Assembly: GCA_031979385.1 (NCBI GenBank) | Contig: DALZEF010000001.1 | Coordinates: forward strand, 186,001-250,000 | Length of the DNA stretch: 64,000 nucleotides | Reading direction: 5' to 3' | Source: Timonella sp031979385 | GTDB taxonomy: Bacteria > Actinomycetota > Actinomycetes > Actinomycetales > Cellulomonadaceae | Shown: positions 44,823 to 53,605 of the stretch, piece after piece | Position numbering within the stretch: the first letter of the stretch is position 1 | Layout of the letters: each line of letters begins with the position of its first letter | Made by a program: the position numbers and the translations under genes | The notes under the pieces: model-generated | Database searches by the model: none | Told to the model about the DNA's origin: nothing | The model's input: only the letters and a program-made list of their open reading frames with translations

Positions 44823-45725
44823 ATGACCGACTACGGCCAGGAACTTCAGTTCGGAACGTTCATCACGCCCACCAATGCCGACCCGATGCATGGTGTCGAC
44901 CTTGCCGTCCGTAGCGAGCAGGCTGGTCTTGACCTGGTGACGTTCCAGGATCATCCTTATCAACCATCGTTCCTGGACACGTGGACGCTGCTCAGCTTTG
45001 TGGCTGCACGTACGGAGAAGATCAAGATCTCGGGGAATGTCCTCAATCTGCCGTTGCGACCACCGGCGGTTCTGGCCCGGGCGACCGCCTCACTCGATTT
45101 GTTGAGTGATGGACGCTTCGAGTTGGGTTTGGGCGCTGGAGCGTTCTGGGACCCCATGGTTGCTATGGGCGTTGACCGGCTCACGGCGGGACAGAGCGTT
45201 GAGGCCCTCGACGAGGCAATCGACCTCATCCGGGAACTGTGGGACACCGATAAGCGCGAACGTCTGACCTTCACCGGTGAGTATTACCAGCTCGATGGTG
45301 CAAAACGCGGTCCCGCTCCGGCACACAGGGTGGAGTTCTGGCTAGGTGCGCTCAAACCCCGCATGCTCAGACTCATCGGACGCAAGGCAGACGGCTGGCT
45401 GCCCTCGCTCATGTACTTGTCCTCGCACGAGGATCTGACGGGTATGAGCCAGATCATCGACAAGGCTGCACTCGATGCTGGCCGCGAGCCCCGTGAGATT
45501 CGCCGCATGCTCAACGTCGCGGGGAAGCTCGTGCCCACGGACACTTCGGAGTTCCTAGCGGGAAGTCCGGAAAAGTGGGCGAATGATCTAGCCTTCCTGA
45601 CCCGCACGTACGGTACCTCAACCTTCATCCTCGCCTCCGATTCAGGCGACTTCATCGACCTGTTTGGACAGGAGATCGCGCCGCGCGTACGCGAGATCGT
45701 GGGAAACGACCGCGCCAGTAATTAA
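44823..45725 (+). CDS. LLM-class flavin-dependent oxidoreductase
   Basis: Bacterial-luciferase-like TIM-barrel protein of 300 residues, probably an F420- or FMN-linked oxidoreductase. The family segments LQFGTFITPTNADP, LGLGAGAFWDPMVAMG and the loop RGPAPAHRVEFWLGALKPRMLRLIGRKADGW are visible. The ATG at 44823 follows GAAAGAAGAG and matches the family start; the frame is open 122 codons further back only as antisense to the SIMPL gene. Its C-terminal neighbour is a paralogue fused to a second enzyme. Substrate unknown. Confidence 0.88.
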   Translation: MTDYGQELQFGTFITPTNADPMHGVDLAVRSEQAGLDLVTFQDHPYQPSFLDTWTLLSFVAARTEKIKISGNVLNLPLRPPAVLARATASLDLLSDGRFELGLGAGAFWDPMVAMGVDRLTAGQSVEALDEAIDLIRELWDTDKRERLTFTGEYYQLDGAKRGPAPAHRVEFWLGALKPRMLRLIGRKADGWLPSLMYLSSHEDLTGMSQIIDKAALDAGREPREIRRMLNVAGKLVPTDTSEFLAGSPEKWANDLAFLTRTYGTSTFILASDSGDFIDLFGQEIAPRVREIVGNDRASN

Positions 45726-45780
45726 GCCCTCCCATACCCCGTTCCACGAGCGCACCACACGAAAAGCACACGAGAAAAAC

Positions 45781-48000
45781 ATGGACTACGGCCACCCCCT
45801 CACCTTCGGCGTTCACCTGAGCCACCCCACCCGTCAAGCGGTAGAAACAGCTGCGCTCGCAGAAAGACTCGGGCTGAACTATCTCTCCATTGGTAGCGGC
45901 TCCATCGACGGCAGTGAAATCGGCGAGGATGCACACCTCGAACACTGGACGCTGGCCAGCCAACTAGCGGCCCGCACAGGTTCGATCATGCTGCGCACTG
46001 CGCCACAATCGGGGGCGAACCCCGTGGTCATCGCCCGTTCGGCAGCAAGCCTCGACTTACTCTCCGGTGCACGCACTGACCTTGCACTCCCCCGGCTAAG
46101 TGGCACGCAACTCGACGAACTCACCACGATCCTGGGTGGGATATGGGACAGTGGCACCGAAAACCCACTCACATTCCACGGCAGGCACTACAGTATCCCC
46201 GCAGCGCAACGCGGTCCCGCGCCGGCACACCGGATTCCCCTCTGGGCTACCGGGATTTCCGACGATTCCTTATGCGCCGCTGGGCAGCTCGCGGACGGGT
46301 GGGTGGTCCAGTACGCCGACCTACCTGCAACCAGCGCAGAGTTTCCCGCTGCGTTGAACGCCCTGAACGACCTCGCCCGCGAGGTCGACACCCACGCAAT
46401 TACCGCGGGACGTGACCCGAGGGAAGTACGCCGCCAGGTCGTCGTCAAGCAGGAAGACCTTCTTGGATTCGTCGAACGAGACCTGCATGCTGCGAGAGCA
46501 TCAGTCTTGGCGCTCGCGGATGCCGGATTCGCGGAGATGCTGTTTGAAACCACCGACTCGGATCTTCTGACCTGGATCGCAACAGACTTGGCACCAGCAG
46601 TCGCGGACCGTCTCGCGCAGGTGCGGGCGGAAGCCGGAACTAGAGTCGGGGTCACGCGCAATGCGGGCGTGCGCGCACGGCGCGTGGGAACTATCGACTA
46701 TGATTCCATGCCGGCTCGGCTCCAACAGATTGCGATCGAGCCGGGTGACCCTCACCATGCCCACCATCGCAACACGTACCTGCGTGGTGGAAACCCGGGC
46801 GTTGTTCTGCTCGCCCGAGACACCCAGGACGTACGTGACGCCGTAACGTGGGCCGCCAGCCAAAACGTGCCGTTCGCGGTGCGCTCGGGAGGACACGGGT
46901 TCTCTGGCCGTTCCACCAACAATGCGGGCATCGTGCTCTCGCTGCGCGGACTACGAGACGTGACCGTGCTGGACCCAGAAGCGGGCCTCGTGCGCGTGGA
47001 ACCCGGTGCTCAATGGGCTGAAGTGGCTCGTGCCCTTGAACCGCACGGCCTAGCGATCAGTTCGGGCGATTCCGGAACCGTTGGCGTTGGTGGACTCGCA
47101 ACCGTTGGCGGAATCGGGTTCTTTGCCAAAGAACACGGACTGACCATTGACTACATCGAAGCGCTCGAGATAGTGACCGCCTCCGGCGACGTCGTGCGGG
47201 CCAGCCGCACCGAGAACCCCGAACTGTTTTGGGGCATGCGCGGCGCTGGACCGAACTTTGGCGTGGTGACGTCCTTTGAGTTCCAGGCCCAAAAGACCGG
47301 GCTCATCGCGCACGTTCAACTCGCATTCCAAACCGATGACCTCGCCACGTTCCTGTACGAGTACGGCCAGGTTGTTGAGGAGACACCGGACGACACCACG
47401 CTGTTCCTGCTCACGGGTGGCGCACGACGAGGCCAACCCAGCGTTGTGCAACTCTACGGCGTAGTCAACAGCGCGGACCGAGACACGATTTTGGCGCGAC
47501 TCCAACCGTTCGCCGACCTCGGACAACTCGTGAACCAGCAGGTGTACCTGACCACCTATGCCGGTGCCATCGGTGAGCCGGCAACCGGAGCGCAACACGG
47601 ACACGGCGAACCACTCAGCCGAGCTGGCGCACTCCCCCACATCACGCGCGAAGCAGCCCACGATCTGGCCGGACTCATCCACGGCGGACTGACCGGATTC
47701 TTCCAGATTCGAACTACAGGAGGAGCCGCAGGCGCAGTGCCCGAGGACGCAACCGCCTACTCTGGACGAGCCAACACCTTCCACGTGGTTGCGCTCGGCA
47801 ACAACAGGGCACGACTTGAAGCCGCCTGGTCTGGGCTGTCCCGACACTTCACCGGGTACTATCTCAACCTCGACACGGACACCAACCCGGAACGCATCCA
47901 AGGCGTGTTCAGCGCGGAGAAGTGGGAGCGGCTCGTTGCGCTCAAACGCGAATGGGACCCAGGAAACCTGTTCAACGACAACTTCAACATCGCGCCCTAG
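45781..48000 (+). CDS. Fusion of LLM flavin oxidoreductase and berberine-bridge-type FAD oxidase
   Basis: A 739-residue two-enzyme protein. Residues 1-300 repeat the LLM fold of the gene before it (YGHPLTFGVHLSHP; RGPAPAHRIPLW near 140), so tandem duplication is likely. Residues 325-739 are a PCMH-type FAD oxidase: VRSGGHGFSG with His372 as the expected 8-alpha-histidyl FAD site, VEPGAQWAEV, GVGGLATVGGIGFF, and a C-terminal WDPGNLFNDNFNI that closes BBE-type enzymes. The second cysteine link to FAD seen in plant BBE is not evident. Fusion suggests two sequential redox steps on one substrate (inference). Confidence 0.87.
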   Translation: MDYGHPLTFGVHLSHPTRQAVETAALAERLGLNYLSIGSGSIDGSEIGEDAHLEHWTLASQLAARTGSIMLRTAPQSGANPVVIARSAASLDLLSGARTDLALPRLSGTQLDELTTILGGIWDSGTENPLTFHGRHYSIPAAQRGPAPAHRIPLWATGISDDSLCAAGQLADGWVVQYADLPATSAEFPAALNALNDLAREVDTHAITAGRDPREVRRQVVVKQEDLLGFVERDLHAARASVLALADAGFAEMLFETTDSDLLTWIATDLAPAVADRLAQVRAEAGTRVGVTRNAGVRARRVGTIDYDSMPARLQQIAIEPGDPHHAHHRNTYLRGGNPGVVLLARDTQDVRDAVTWAASQNVPFAVRSGGHGFSGRSTNNAGIVLSLRGLRDVTVLDPEAGLVRVEPGAQWAEVARALEPHGLAISSGDSGTVGVGGLATVGGIGFFAKEHGLTIDYIEALEIVTASGDVVRASRTENPELFWGMRGAGPNFGVVTSFEFQAQKTGLIAHVQLAFQTDDLATFLYEYGQVVEETPDDTTLFLLTGGARRGQPSVVQLYGVVNSADRDTILARLQPFADLGQLVNQQVYLTTYAGAIGEPATGAQHGHGEPLSRAGALPHITREAAHDLAGLIHGGLTGFFQIRTTGGAAGAVPEDATAYSGRANTFHVVALGNNRARLEAAWSGLSRHFTGYYLNLDTDTNPERIQGVFSAEKWERLVALKREWDPGNLFNDNFNIAP

Positions 48001-48085
48001 GTTGAGTGCACAGGCAACCGGCTCGTCGGGAAGGGAACTGCCGCGAAGTAGCGCCAAACCTCTTCGAAATATGCCAGTATGAACT

Positions 48086-49300
48086 ATGGCCTTGAATCTG
48101 CGTGAAATCTACGTCGACCTGCACGAAAACCCTGAGCTTTCCTTCCAGGAATACCGGACTGCGGCTATCGTGGCGGACCATCTGGAGCAACTCGGCTACG
48201 AGGTGCACACCGAAATCGGTCAGACGGGAGTCGCCGGGATTTTGGTCAACGGCGACGGTCCTGTCGTGCTGCTGCGCGCCGACATGGATGGTCTTCCTGT
48301 TCACGAGGAAACCGGACTCGACTACGCGAGCAAAGCCCGTGCGATAGACCGCGATGGAAACGATGTTCCCGTCATGCATGCATGTGGCCATGACGTGCAC
48401 GTCACCGCCCTGTTGGGAGCAGCGGAACAACTTGCGGAGACCACCGATGAATGGTCGGGAACCGTTGTGCTCGTGTTTCAACCCGCTGAGGAGGCCGGTG
48501 GTGGGGCTCAGGCGATGGTCGATGACGGTCTGTTCGAGATCGTGCCCAAGCCCGACGTCGTGCTGGGCCAACATGTCGCTCCCCTGCCAGCCGGGATGGT
48601 AGCCGTGCATCCAGGGGTTGCCATGGCCGCGGCCGACTCAATCGACATCACGCTTTACGGCGTGGGTGGTCATGGGTCGCGTCCAGAAACCACGGTCGAT
48701 CCAGTCCTCATGGCCGCCTCGCTCACACTGCGGCTGCAACAGATCGTGTCCCGTGAGATTGCCTTCACCGAACAGGCGGTTGTTACGGTTGGGCAGATAC
48801 ACGCAGGCACCAAAAACAACATCATCCCGTCCACGGCTAAACTTGGCCTTTCTATCCGCACGCTAGATGCAGAACTGCGAGAACGCGTGCTCGGCGCTAT
48901 CGAACGCATGACCAACGCAGAGGCGGAGGCCTTCGGCGCACCAAAGCCACCCACGATTCACAATGCTGAGTCCTTCCCGCTGACCTACAACGATCCGGAG
49001 TCAACCGAGAGGTTCACCGAAGCACTCGGTGAGGTGATCGGAACCCAGCGTGTCATTGGGGCCGGGGTCATCTCAGGATCGGAAGACGTTGGCGTTCTCG
49101 CGACCGCTGCGCAGGTGCCTCTCGTATACTGGTTCCTCGGCGGTGGGGATCCTGCGCTGTTCGCTGGGGTAACCCATGAAAGTGGACTGTCCAGCGATAT
49201 TCCGTCCAACCACTCACCTCACTTCGCACCCGTCATCGAGCCCACCCTCAGCACGGGTGTGCTCGCTCTGGTCAGTGCCGCACGTGAATGGCTTGACTAG
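48086..49300 (+). CDS. M20-family amidohydrolase/peptidase
   Basis: Di-metal amidohydrolase of 404 residues of the hippurate hydrolase/IAA-amino-acid hydrolase type. Metal-binding and catalytic segments are LRADMDGLPVHEETG (near 69-83), MHACGHDVHVTALLG (near 97-111), QPAEEAGGGAQAM (catalytic Glu pair, near 133) and the GVGGHGSRPE lid region. It follows the LLM-FAD fusion by 85 bases on the same strand and might act on the same compound. No good ribosome site precedes its ATG. Confidence 0.9.
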   Translation: MALNLREIYVDLHENPELSFQEYRTAAIVADHLEQLGYEVHTEIGQTGVAGILVNGDGPVVLLRADMDGLPVHEETGLDYASKARAIDRDGNDVPVMHACGHDVHVTALLGAAEQLAETTDEWSGTVVLVFQPAEEAGGGAQAMVDDGLFEIVPKPDVVLGQHVAPLPAGMVAVHPGVAMAAADSIDITLYGVGGHGSRPETTVDPVLMAASLTLRLQQIVSREIAFTEQAVVTVGQIHAGTKNNIIPSTAKLGLSIRTLDAELRERVLGAIERMTNAEAEAFGAPKPPTIHNAESFPLTYNDPESTERFTEALGEVIGTQRVIGAGVISGSEDVGVLATAAQVPLVYWFLGGGDPALFAGVTHESGLSSDIPSNHSPHFAPVIEPTLSTGVLALVSAAREWLD

Positions 49301-49478
49301 TATCGCTTGAGATGAGCGACGATACGGCTGGTCACATGATCACGTTACGGAGTCTGCATGGTGGGTTGCGCACCCAAGCGCGGCATGCGCGCTTGCCCGG
49401 TACAGAACCTCCGTGAGTTGAGGCTGGGAAGTAACCGGCTCGTCGGCAAGATAACCAACACAAACACCGGGAACCACA

Positions 49479-50492
49479 ATGGTCAATGTTCTTCTCTTCT
49501 GCTGGATTGGGCTGTTTGTCCTCGCGGGAGTCGGATTCCTGCGCAACCGTACGGCGCTGCGCAATGTTGTGGTGCTGTTCATGGGCATTGGCGTGTTGTT
49601 CCTGTGGGGTGGGCTGAGCGTTAATTCGAGCCTCTTCTTTGCCCTCTTCGTGTTCCTCGTCATTCTCCCTATCGTGCTCTCACTACCGATACTGACCCTT
49701 GCGCTGCTTGCCAACGGGTTGGTCATGTACCGGCGCGAGGCACGGACGCTCGGCAATCTGCTGTCGCTTGTTGTGGGGCTGGTCATCGTTGCGATGATCT
49801 GGACCATGAATGGAATATTCGGCTCTGGGTACGTGAATCTCTATCTTGGGTGGGGCTGGATTTCTGTCGCGATGGTGCTTGGCTACTTTGCCGTCGCGTT
49901 TGTTGTGTACCTCGTGGCCTCATGGTTGTACTCGGTCGTTCCAACCCGGATCGTGCCGGAGTACGGAATCGTGCTTGGCGCCAGGCTTATCGATGGCAAT
50001 GTTCCGCCCCTGCTGCGTTCACGACTCGATCGAGCGATCGACCTCTACCGTGAATCTGAGGCTCAGGGCCGCACGCTCACCCTCATTCCAAGCGGCGGTC
50101 AGGGCGAGGATGAGGTCAAGCCCGAGGGCGTGGGCATGGCTGAATACCTGTACGCGAACAACATCCCTAGCGAACATGTCATCGTCGAGGACAAGGCCAT
50201 CAATACTCGCGGAAACCTCACCATGTCCCGTGAACTCATGTCACGCCCGGACGCCCCCACGGCTATCATCACAAACAACTATCATGTGTTCCGGGCCGCG
50301 CTGCTTGCCCGCCAGCTCGGCATGAAAGCGCATGTATATGGAGCAAAGACCAAGTTCTACTATCTACCGAGTGCGATCATCCGGGAGTTTCTCGCGATCA
50401 TGGTGCAGTACAAGTGGGTGAACCTGCTTGTGGTGCTCGTGGTCTTGGCTGTGGGCATGGTCGGTCTGGTCGAATCCGCCCGGGGCAACTAG
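49479..50492 (+). CDS. YdcF/DUF218-family membrane protein
   Basis: Membrane protein of 337 residues. The first 155 residues hold about five hydrophobic segments (FCWIGLFVLAGVGFL; VVLFMGIGVLFLWGG; FVFLVILPIVLSLP and others). A DUF218 domain follows (about 165-310: YGIVLGARLIDGNVPPLL, PSGGQGEDE, NTRGNLTMSRELM, ITNNYHVFRAALLAR), and one more helix ends the protein. DUF218 proteins such as SanA and ElyC act in envelope maintenance; the role here is only inferred. Confidence 0.85.
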   Translation: MVNVLLFCWIGLFVLAGVGFLRNRTALRNVVVLFMGIGVLFLWGGLSVNSSLFFALFVFLVILPIVLSLPILTLALLANGLVMYRREARTLGNLLSLVVGLVIVAMIWTMNGIFGSGYVNLYLGWGWISVAMVLGYFAVAFVVYLVASWLYSVVPTRIVPEYGIVLGARLIDGNVPPLLRSRLDRAIDLYRESEAQGRTLTLIPSGGQGEDEVKPEGVGMAEYLYANNIPSEHVIVEDKAINTRGNLTMSRELMSRPDAPTAIITNNYHVFRAALLARQLGMKAHVYGAKTKFYYLPSAIIREFLAIMVQYKWVNLLVVLVVLAVGMVGLVESARGN

Positions 50493-50498
50493 GTTAGA

Positions 50499-50612
50499 TC
50501 ACTCGCCAGTCAACAGGGGCCGTGCCCATCTGTTGGAGCAGTTCGTTTGTGCATGAGCCCAGCCTGCGTCGATCAAACCCTGTGTGGTGGGGTCATTGAG
50601 GCTGCTGGGCAT
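50499..50612 (-). CDS. Possible 37-residue small protein
   Basis: From an ATG at 50612, with GGGGAG five bases upstream, the frame reads MPSSLNDPTTQGLIDAGW and ends with RPLLTGE at a TGA. A plus-or-minus-one shift would continue as NELLQQMGTAPVDWRVI, so this could equally be a frameshifted relic. The composition looks coding but the length is too short to be sure. Confidence 0.25.
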   Translation of the reverse strand: MPSSLNDPTTQGLIDAGWAHAQTNCSNRWARPLLTGE

Positions 50613-50651
50613 GGGACTCCCCGGTAGTGATGATTGTTCACTACGAGATTA

Positions 50652-50879
50652 CTAGGCGGGAACCTCAACTCTCTCGGTTTGCACGAAGAGGCCGATGAGT
50701 TGCTTTTTCACGAACCGGCCCTTGAGTCTTGCCTCAAGGAAATCCTGGTAGACCGTGAATGGGACACGGTGGAACACAGTGATGTTGCCTTCCTTGTCCT
50801 TGATGTGCAGCTCTGATTTTTCCTTGTCGTATCCGGCGGCAACGATGTCGCGTGATGAGACTGAGTTAAGGCGGACCAT
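50652..50879 (-). CDS. Small KTSC-like domain protein
   Basis: A 75-residue protein beginning MVRLNSVSSRDIVAAGYDKEK. The pattern SVSSRDIVAAGYD, a beta hairpin (LHIKDKEGNITVFHRVP), and VYQDFLEARLKGRFVKKQLIG resembles the KTSC domain, a small family of unknown function often linked to nucleic-acid proteins. AGGAGAG lies just before the ATG at 50879, so I reject the longer frame to 51008. It stands alone on the minus strand. Confidence 0.65.
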   Translation of the reverse strand: MVRLNSVSSRDIVAAGYDKEKSELHIKDKEGNITVFHRVPFTVYQDFLEARLKGRFVKKQLIGLFVQTERVEVPA

Positions 50880-51254
50880 ATCTCTCTCCTTTGAGAACTT
50901 CTTGGAAGAAGCGGGTGTCGCTACAACCCTGTAGTGAACGAAATAAATGTACCCACTTGGTAAGTGTTCGACAAGGCCTTGTCTCACCTGTTGTGTACGG
51001 TGCTGCATTCCGTTTGCTTGTGGTCACCGGCGCGAGACCATGGTGCTGTACCACTCGATGGGCTAAAAATGGTCCGGATACCCCAACTTTTTGTGTATAT
51101 CTGGACCAAAAACAGCCCATCGGGGTGGGCCTCCGAGTACTCGACATCATAATTACTTGACGCTTCAACTATTCAATGAGATGGTTGAAGGGTCAACTAA
51201 ATGATGAGTGGTGTCGTAACACCGCATCACGCCGTGCGTCACCGAGGGATCAAA
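50880..51254. other. Intergenic region with paired operator-like sites
   Basis: No gene is seen in these 375 bases. TGGTCC near 51070 and GGACCA near 51103 form an inverted repeat that may be a transcription end or an operator. The right part holds two TTGA-N4-TCAA sites described separately. Confidence 0.4.
51157..51196. promoter_or_regulatory. Two TTGA-N4-TCAA palindromes upstream of the VOC gene
   Basis: TTGACGCTTCAA at 51157-51168 and TTGAAGGGTCAA at 51185-51196 have the same palindromic form, and together they also make a longer imperfect inverted repeat (centre to centre 28 bases). The layout resembles binding sites of MarR-type regulators that control ring-cleaving VOC enzymes. No such regulator is encoded in the window. 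Confidence 0.5.
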
Positions 51255-52226
51255 ATGCCAGAAAAAGCCAATAGCAACACCGTTGAACAGCGAGAATTTT
51301 CGGTACAGACACCACGTACCCCTGAGAGACATGTCTTGTCTGCGCAGGATCTACTATCCAAAGACCTTGATATGGATGCGGTCACGCTGTACGTGCGCGA
51401 CATCGATAACATGGTCGATTTCTACACAAAGGTCATCCGCCTCAGTGTGTTGACCTCCGACGGGCACCTGTCTGCAGCACATGACAAACGCGAGGGTGTG
51501 GTCACGTTAGGACGTGGAACGACGCCGATCATGGTGTTGCGTCACGAACCTGATCTGCCATTTGCGCAATCACGTCAGGCAGGCCTGTTCCACACGGCAA
51601 TCCTGTTCGAATCGCAGGCAGCATTGGCCGCTGTCGTACTCAGCGTTGCTCAGAATGCAGGAACCCTCTACACAGGCTCTGCAGATCACCTCGTCTCCGA
51701 GGCCTTCTACCTCAACGATCCAGAGGGTAACGGCATAGAACTGTACTGGGATCGACCTCGTGACCAATGGGCGTGGAATGGATCAACGGTTGTGATGGAC
51801 TCGCTGTGGCTCGACCCCAACGCATTTGTACAGAAGCACGTGACCGATAAAGCTCTGGCCACACCAGAGGAGGATCAGGCAAAGGTCGGGCATGTGCACC
51901 TTCAGGTCGGCGACACGCGCGCTGCTCGGGACTTCTACGTGGACACTCTAGGCTTTGAAGCCACCGCAGAGATGCCGGGTGCGCTCTTTGTCTCCGCCGG
52001 TGGATACCATCACCACATGGCTATGAACACGTGGCACTCGCGTGGAGCCGGACCACGTGCCTCTTCGCTTGGCCTAGGAGAAGTCTCCATCCTTGTGCCC
52101 ACCGATGATGAGGTTCAGGCACTTCAGGATCGGCTGAAATCGAGGCGAATCGCCGCCCGCCATGATGGTGTGGCGTTACGGTTCGAGGACCCGTGGAAGA
52201 ATCAGATCGCCGTCTCGGTCAACTAG
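51255..52226 (+). CDS. VOC-family dioxygenase (catechol-2,3-dioxygenase-like)
   Basis: Two-domain vicinal-oxygen-chelate protein of 323 residues, like CatE. Domain 1 (about 38-150) starts MDAVTLYVRDIDNMVDFYTKVIRL, and domain 2 (about 190-320) starts KVGHVHLQVGDTRAARDFYVDTLGF. Probable metal ligands are the His of GHVHLQVGD, the His in GGYHHHMAMNTWHS and the Glu in RFEDPWKN. GAGGG precedes the ATG at 51255; I reject the ATG at 51201. In Firmicutes such enzymes detoxify quinones and catechols, which would fit the operator sites before it. Confidence 0.85.
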   Translation: MPEKANSNTVEQREFSVQTPRTPERHVLSAQDLLSKDLDMDAVTLYVRDIDNMVDFYTKVIRLSVLTSDGHLSAAHDKREGVVTLGRGTTPIMVLRHEPDLPFAQSRQAGLFHTAILFESQAALAAVVLSVAQNAGTLYTGSADHLVSEAFYLNDPEGNGIELYWDRPRDQWAWNGSTVVMDSLWLDPNAFVQKHVTDKALATPEEDQAKVGHVHLQVGDTRAARDFYVDTLGFEATAEMPGALFVSAGGYHHHMAMNTWHSRGAGPRASSLGLGEVSILVPTDDEVQALQDRLKSRRIAARHDGVALRFEDPWKNQIAVSVN

Positions 52227-52263
52227 ACCCACCCTCTCGTGTGCGCTCTATCCAATAGCGGAA

Positions 52264-52671
52264 CTAGAACTCCGGCCAATGCTGTTCAAGCCTCAAGAGA
52301 ATGAACTCCACCTTGGTGTCCATAATCGTGCGGATAACGCTCTCGATCCTCGTCGTGGCCGCTGGATGAGCGAAAACGGCTCGATCAACCGCCACATTCG
52401 CCTCGAGGGTGTCGTCAAACAGATATACGTCTTGGAAGACCATTGAGAGCTGCCCCATCAACTGTTCCGTGGTCTGCTCGGTCACTGGAGTGCCACCAAC
52501 CAACACTGTCCCGGAATCAACTCGGAGGGTGAACGTGAGGATCAGGATCGTGATCCAACGATTGACCTCCTGGGCGTTGAGTGTCGTGTCAGCGGTCGCA
52601 GCAGCAAGTAGGAGGGCACCGATCTTCACGAGTGAGATGTAGGGGACGACAGCCAGGATCGCCGAACCCAT
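52264..52671 (-). pseudogene. Relic of an ABC exporter (fused permease-ATPase)
   Basis: The frame of 135 residues starts with an ABC-exporter membrane-helix fragment (GSAILAVVPYISLVKIGALLLAA), continues into part of an ATPase domain (DSGTVLVGGTPV; LMGQLSMVFQDVYLFDDTLEANV, with the Q-loop), then loses all similarity. Walker A, the signature motif and Walker B are missing. Intact proteins of this kind have about 580-620 residues. It appears to be a gene reduced by several deletions and is not expected to work. Confidence 0.65.
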
Positions 52672-52734
52672 GGCCAGGACACGACACGGTCAGCCGTTGG
52701 CAACCAGGCATACATGACTCGATAGGGTTGAGAC

Positions 52735-53178
52735 ATGAAGAACCCCGAGGACATAATTGGCCTGTTCGCTCATGCTTGGGCGGACCGCGATGCGCAGGCA
52801 CTCGCGGGCCTGTTTGCCCAGGATGCAGAGTTCGTGAACGTGGTTGGCCTGTGGTGGCACGACCGTGAGGCGATTCGAGTTGCGCATGCCTATGGGTTCG
52901 ACGTGATCTTTGGGGATTCGACTCTCAGCTTTGTCGAGTCTCGGTCCCGGCGGATCGGCGATTCCGCGGCAGTGGTACACGGCAAGTGGAAGATCACGGG
53001 CCAGGTGGCCGCAGATGGTTCAGTGGCCGGTGAACGGTGTGGGATCTTCACTTTTGTGTGCGAGAAGCTCCCTGCTGGTGACTGGCAGGTCGTCGCCGCG
53101 CAGAACACCGACATCATTCACAACGCCGAGTCGATTGCCGTGATTGACGGGCAATCCGTTCCGAGCGACTACCGGTAG
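52735..53178 (+). CDS. SgcJ/EcaC-type NTF2-like (SnoaL) protein
   Basis: NTF2-fold protein of 147 residues. The opening EDIIGLFAHAWADRDAQALAGLFAQDAEFVNVVGLWWHDREAIR is characteristic of SgcJ/EcaC-like proteins with the WWHDR part lining a pocket, and later strands (AAVVHGKWKITGQV; WQVVAAQNTDII) match. Members include small enzymes and unnamed cytoplasmic proteins; no specific reaction can be given. It stands between the exporter relic and a convergent GNAT with four bases between stops. Confidence 0.8.
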   Translation: MKNPEDIIGLFAHAWADRDAQALAGLFAQDAEFVNVVGLWWHDREAIRVAHAYGFDVIFGDSTLSFVESRSRRIGDSAAVVHGKWKITGQVAADGSVAGERCGIFTFVCEKLPAGDWQVVAAQNTDIIHNAESIAVIDGQSVPSDYR

Positions 53179-53182
53179 AACG

Positions 53183-53605
53183 TCAACCGTCCAGGCGCTT
53201 ACCTGCCACTATGACATCGGAGCGCTCATATCCCAGCGCATCGTAGAATCCCAGGGCCGTGGCATTGTCGCTGCGGACCATAAGTTGCACTTTTACGCAG
53301 CCCTGCGCCGCAAGGCGACGTTCCGCCTCGTGGACGAGTTTGCTTCCGAGTCCGTTACCCCTGTGTTCGGGCGTTACGGCGAGGTAGTACAACCATCCAC
53401 GGTGTCCGTCGAAACCGCTCATGACCGTGCCTGCGATATGCCCTGGTGTGTCGGTTGCGACGAGGAAGTTTTCAGGCCACGTTGTGTGTGCGCGTTCGAT
53501 ATCGATGGCGGGGTCGTTCCACGGGCGTGTGAGTCCGACGGCGTTCCAGAGGTTGATGACTTGTGCGGTATCGGCGGGCGCGAACGGCCTGAGGTGAAAG
53601 TCCAT
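53183..53605 (-). CDS. GNAT-family N-acetyltransferase
   Basis: Acetyl-CoA-dependent acetyltransferase of 140 residues, similar to YpeA/RimI-like proteins. Visible parts are RPFAPADTAQVINLWNAVGL at the N-terminus, WLYYLAVTPEHRGNGLGSKLVHEAERRL with the Q/R-x-x-G-x-G/A acetyl-CoA loop (RGNGLG, near 81-86), and ATALGFYDALGYERSDV at the C-terminus. The substrate is not known. An ATG at 53605 gives the usual length. Confidence 0.87.
   Translation of the reverse strand: MDFHLRPFAPADTAQVINLWNAVGLTRPWNDPAIDIERAHTTWPENFLVATDTPGHIAGTVMSGFDGHRGWLYYLAVTPEHRGNGLGSKLVHEAERRLAAQGCVKVQLMVRSDNATALGFYDALGYERSDVIVAGKRLDG

Noticed and set aside
49340..49807. Open frame of 155 codons antisense to the YdcF gene
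   Set aside because: Overlaps hydrophobic segments of the YdcF protein; Arg/Thr/Ser-rich shadow.
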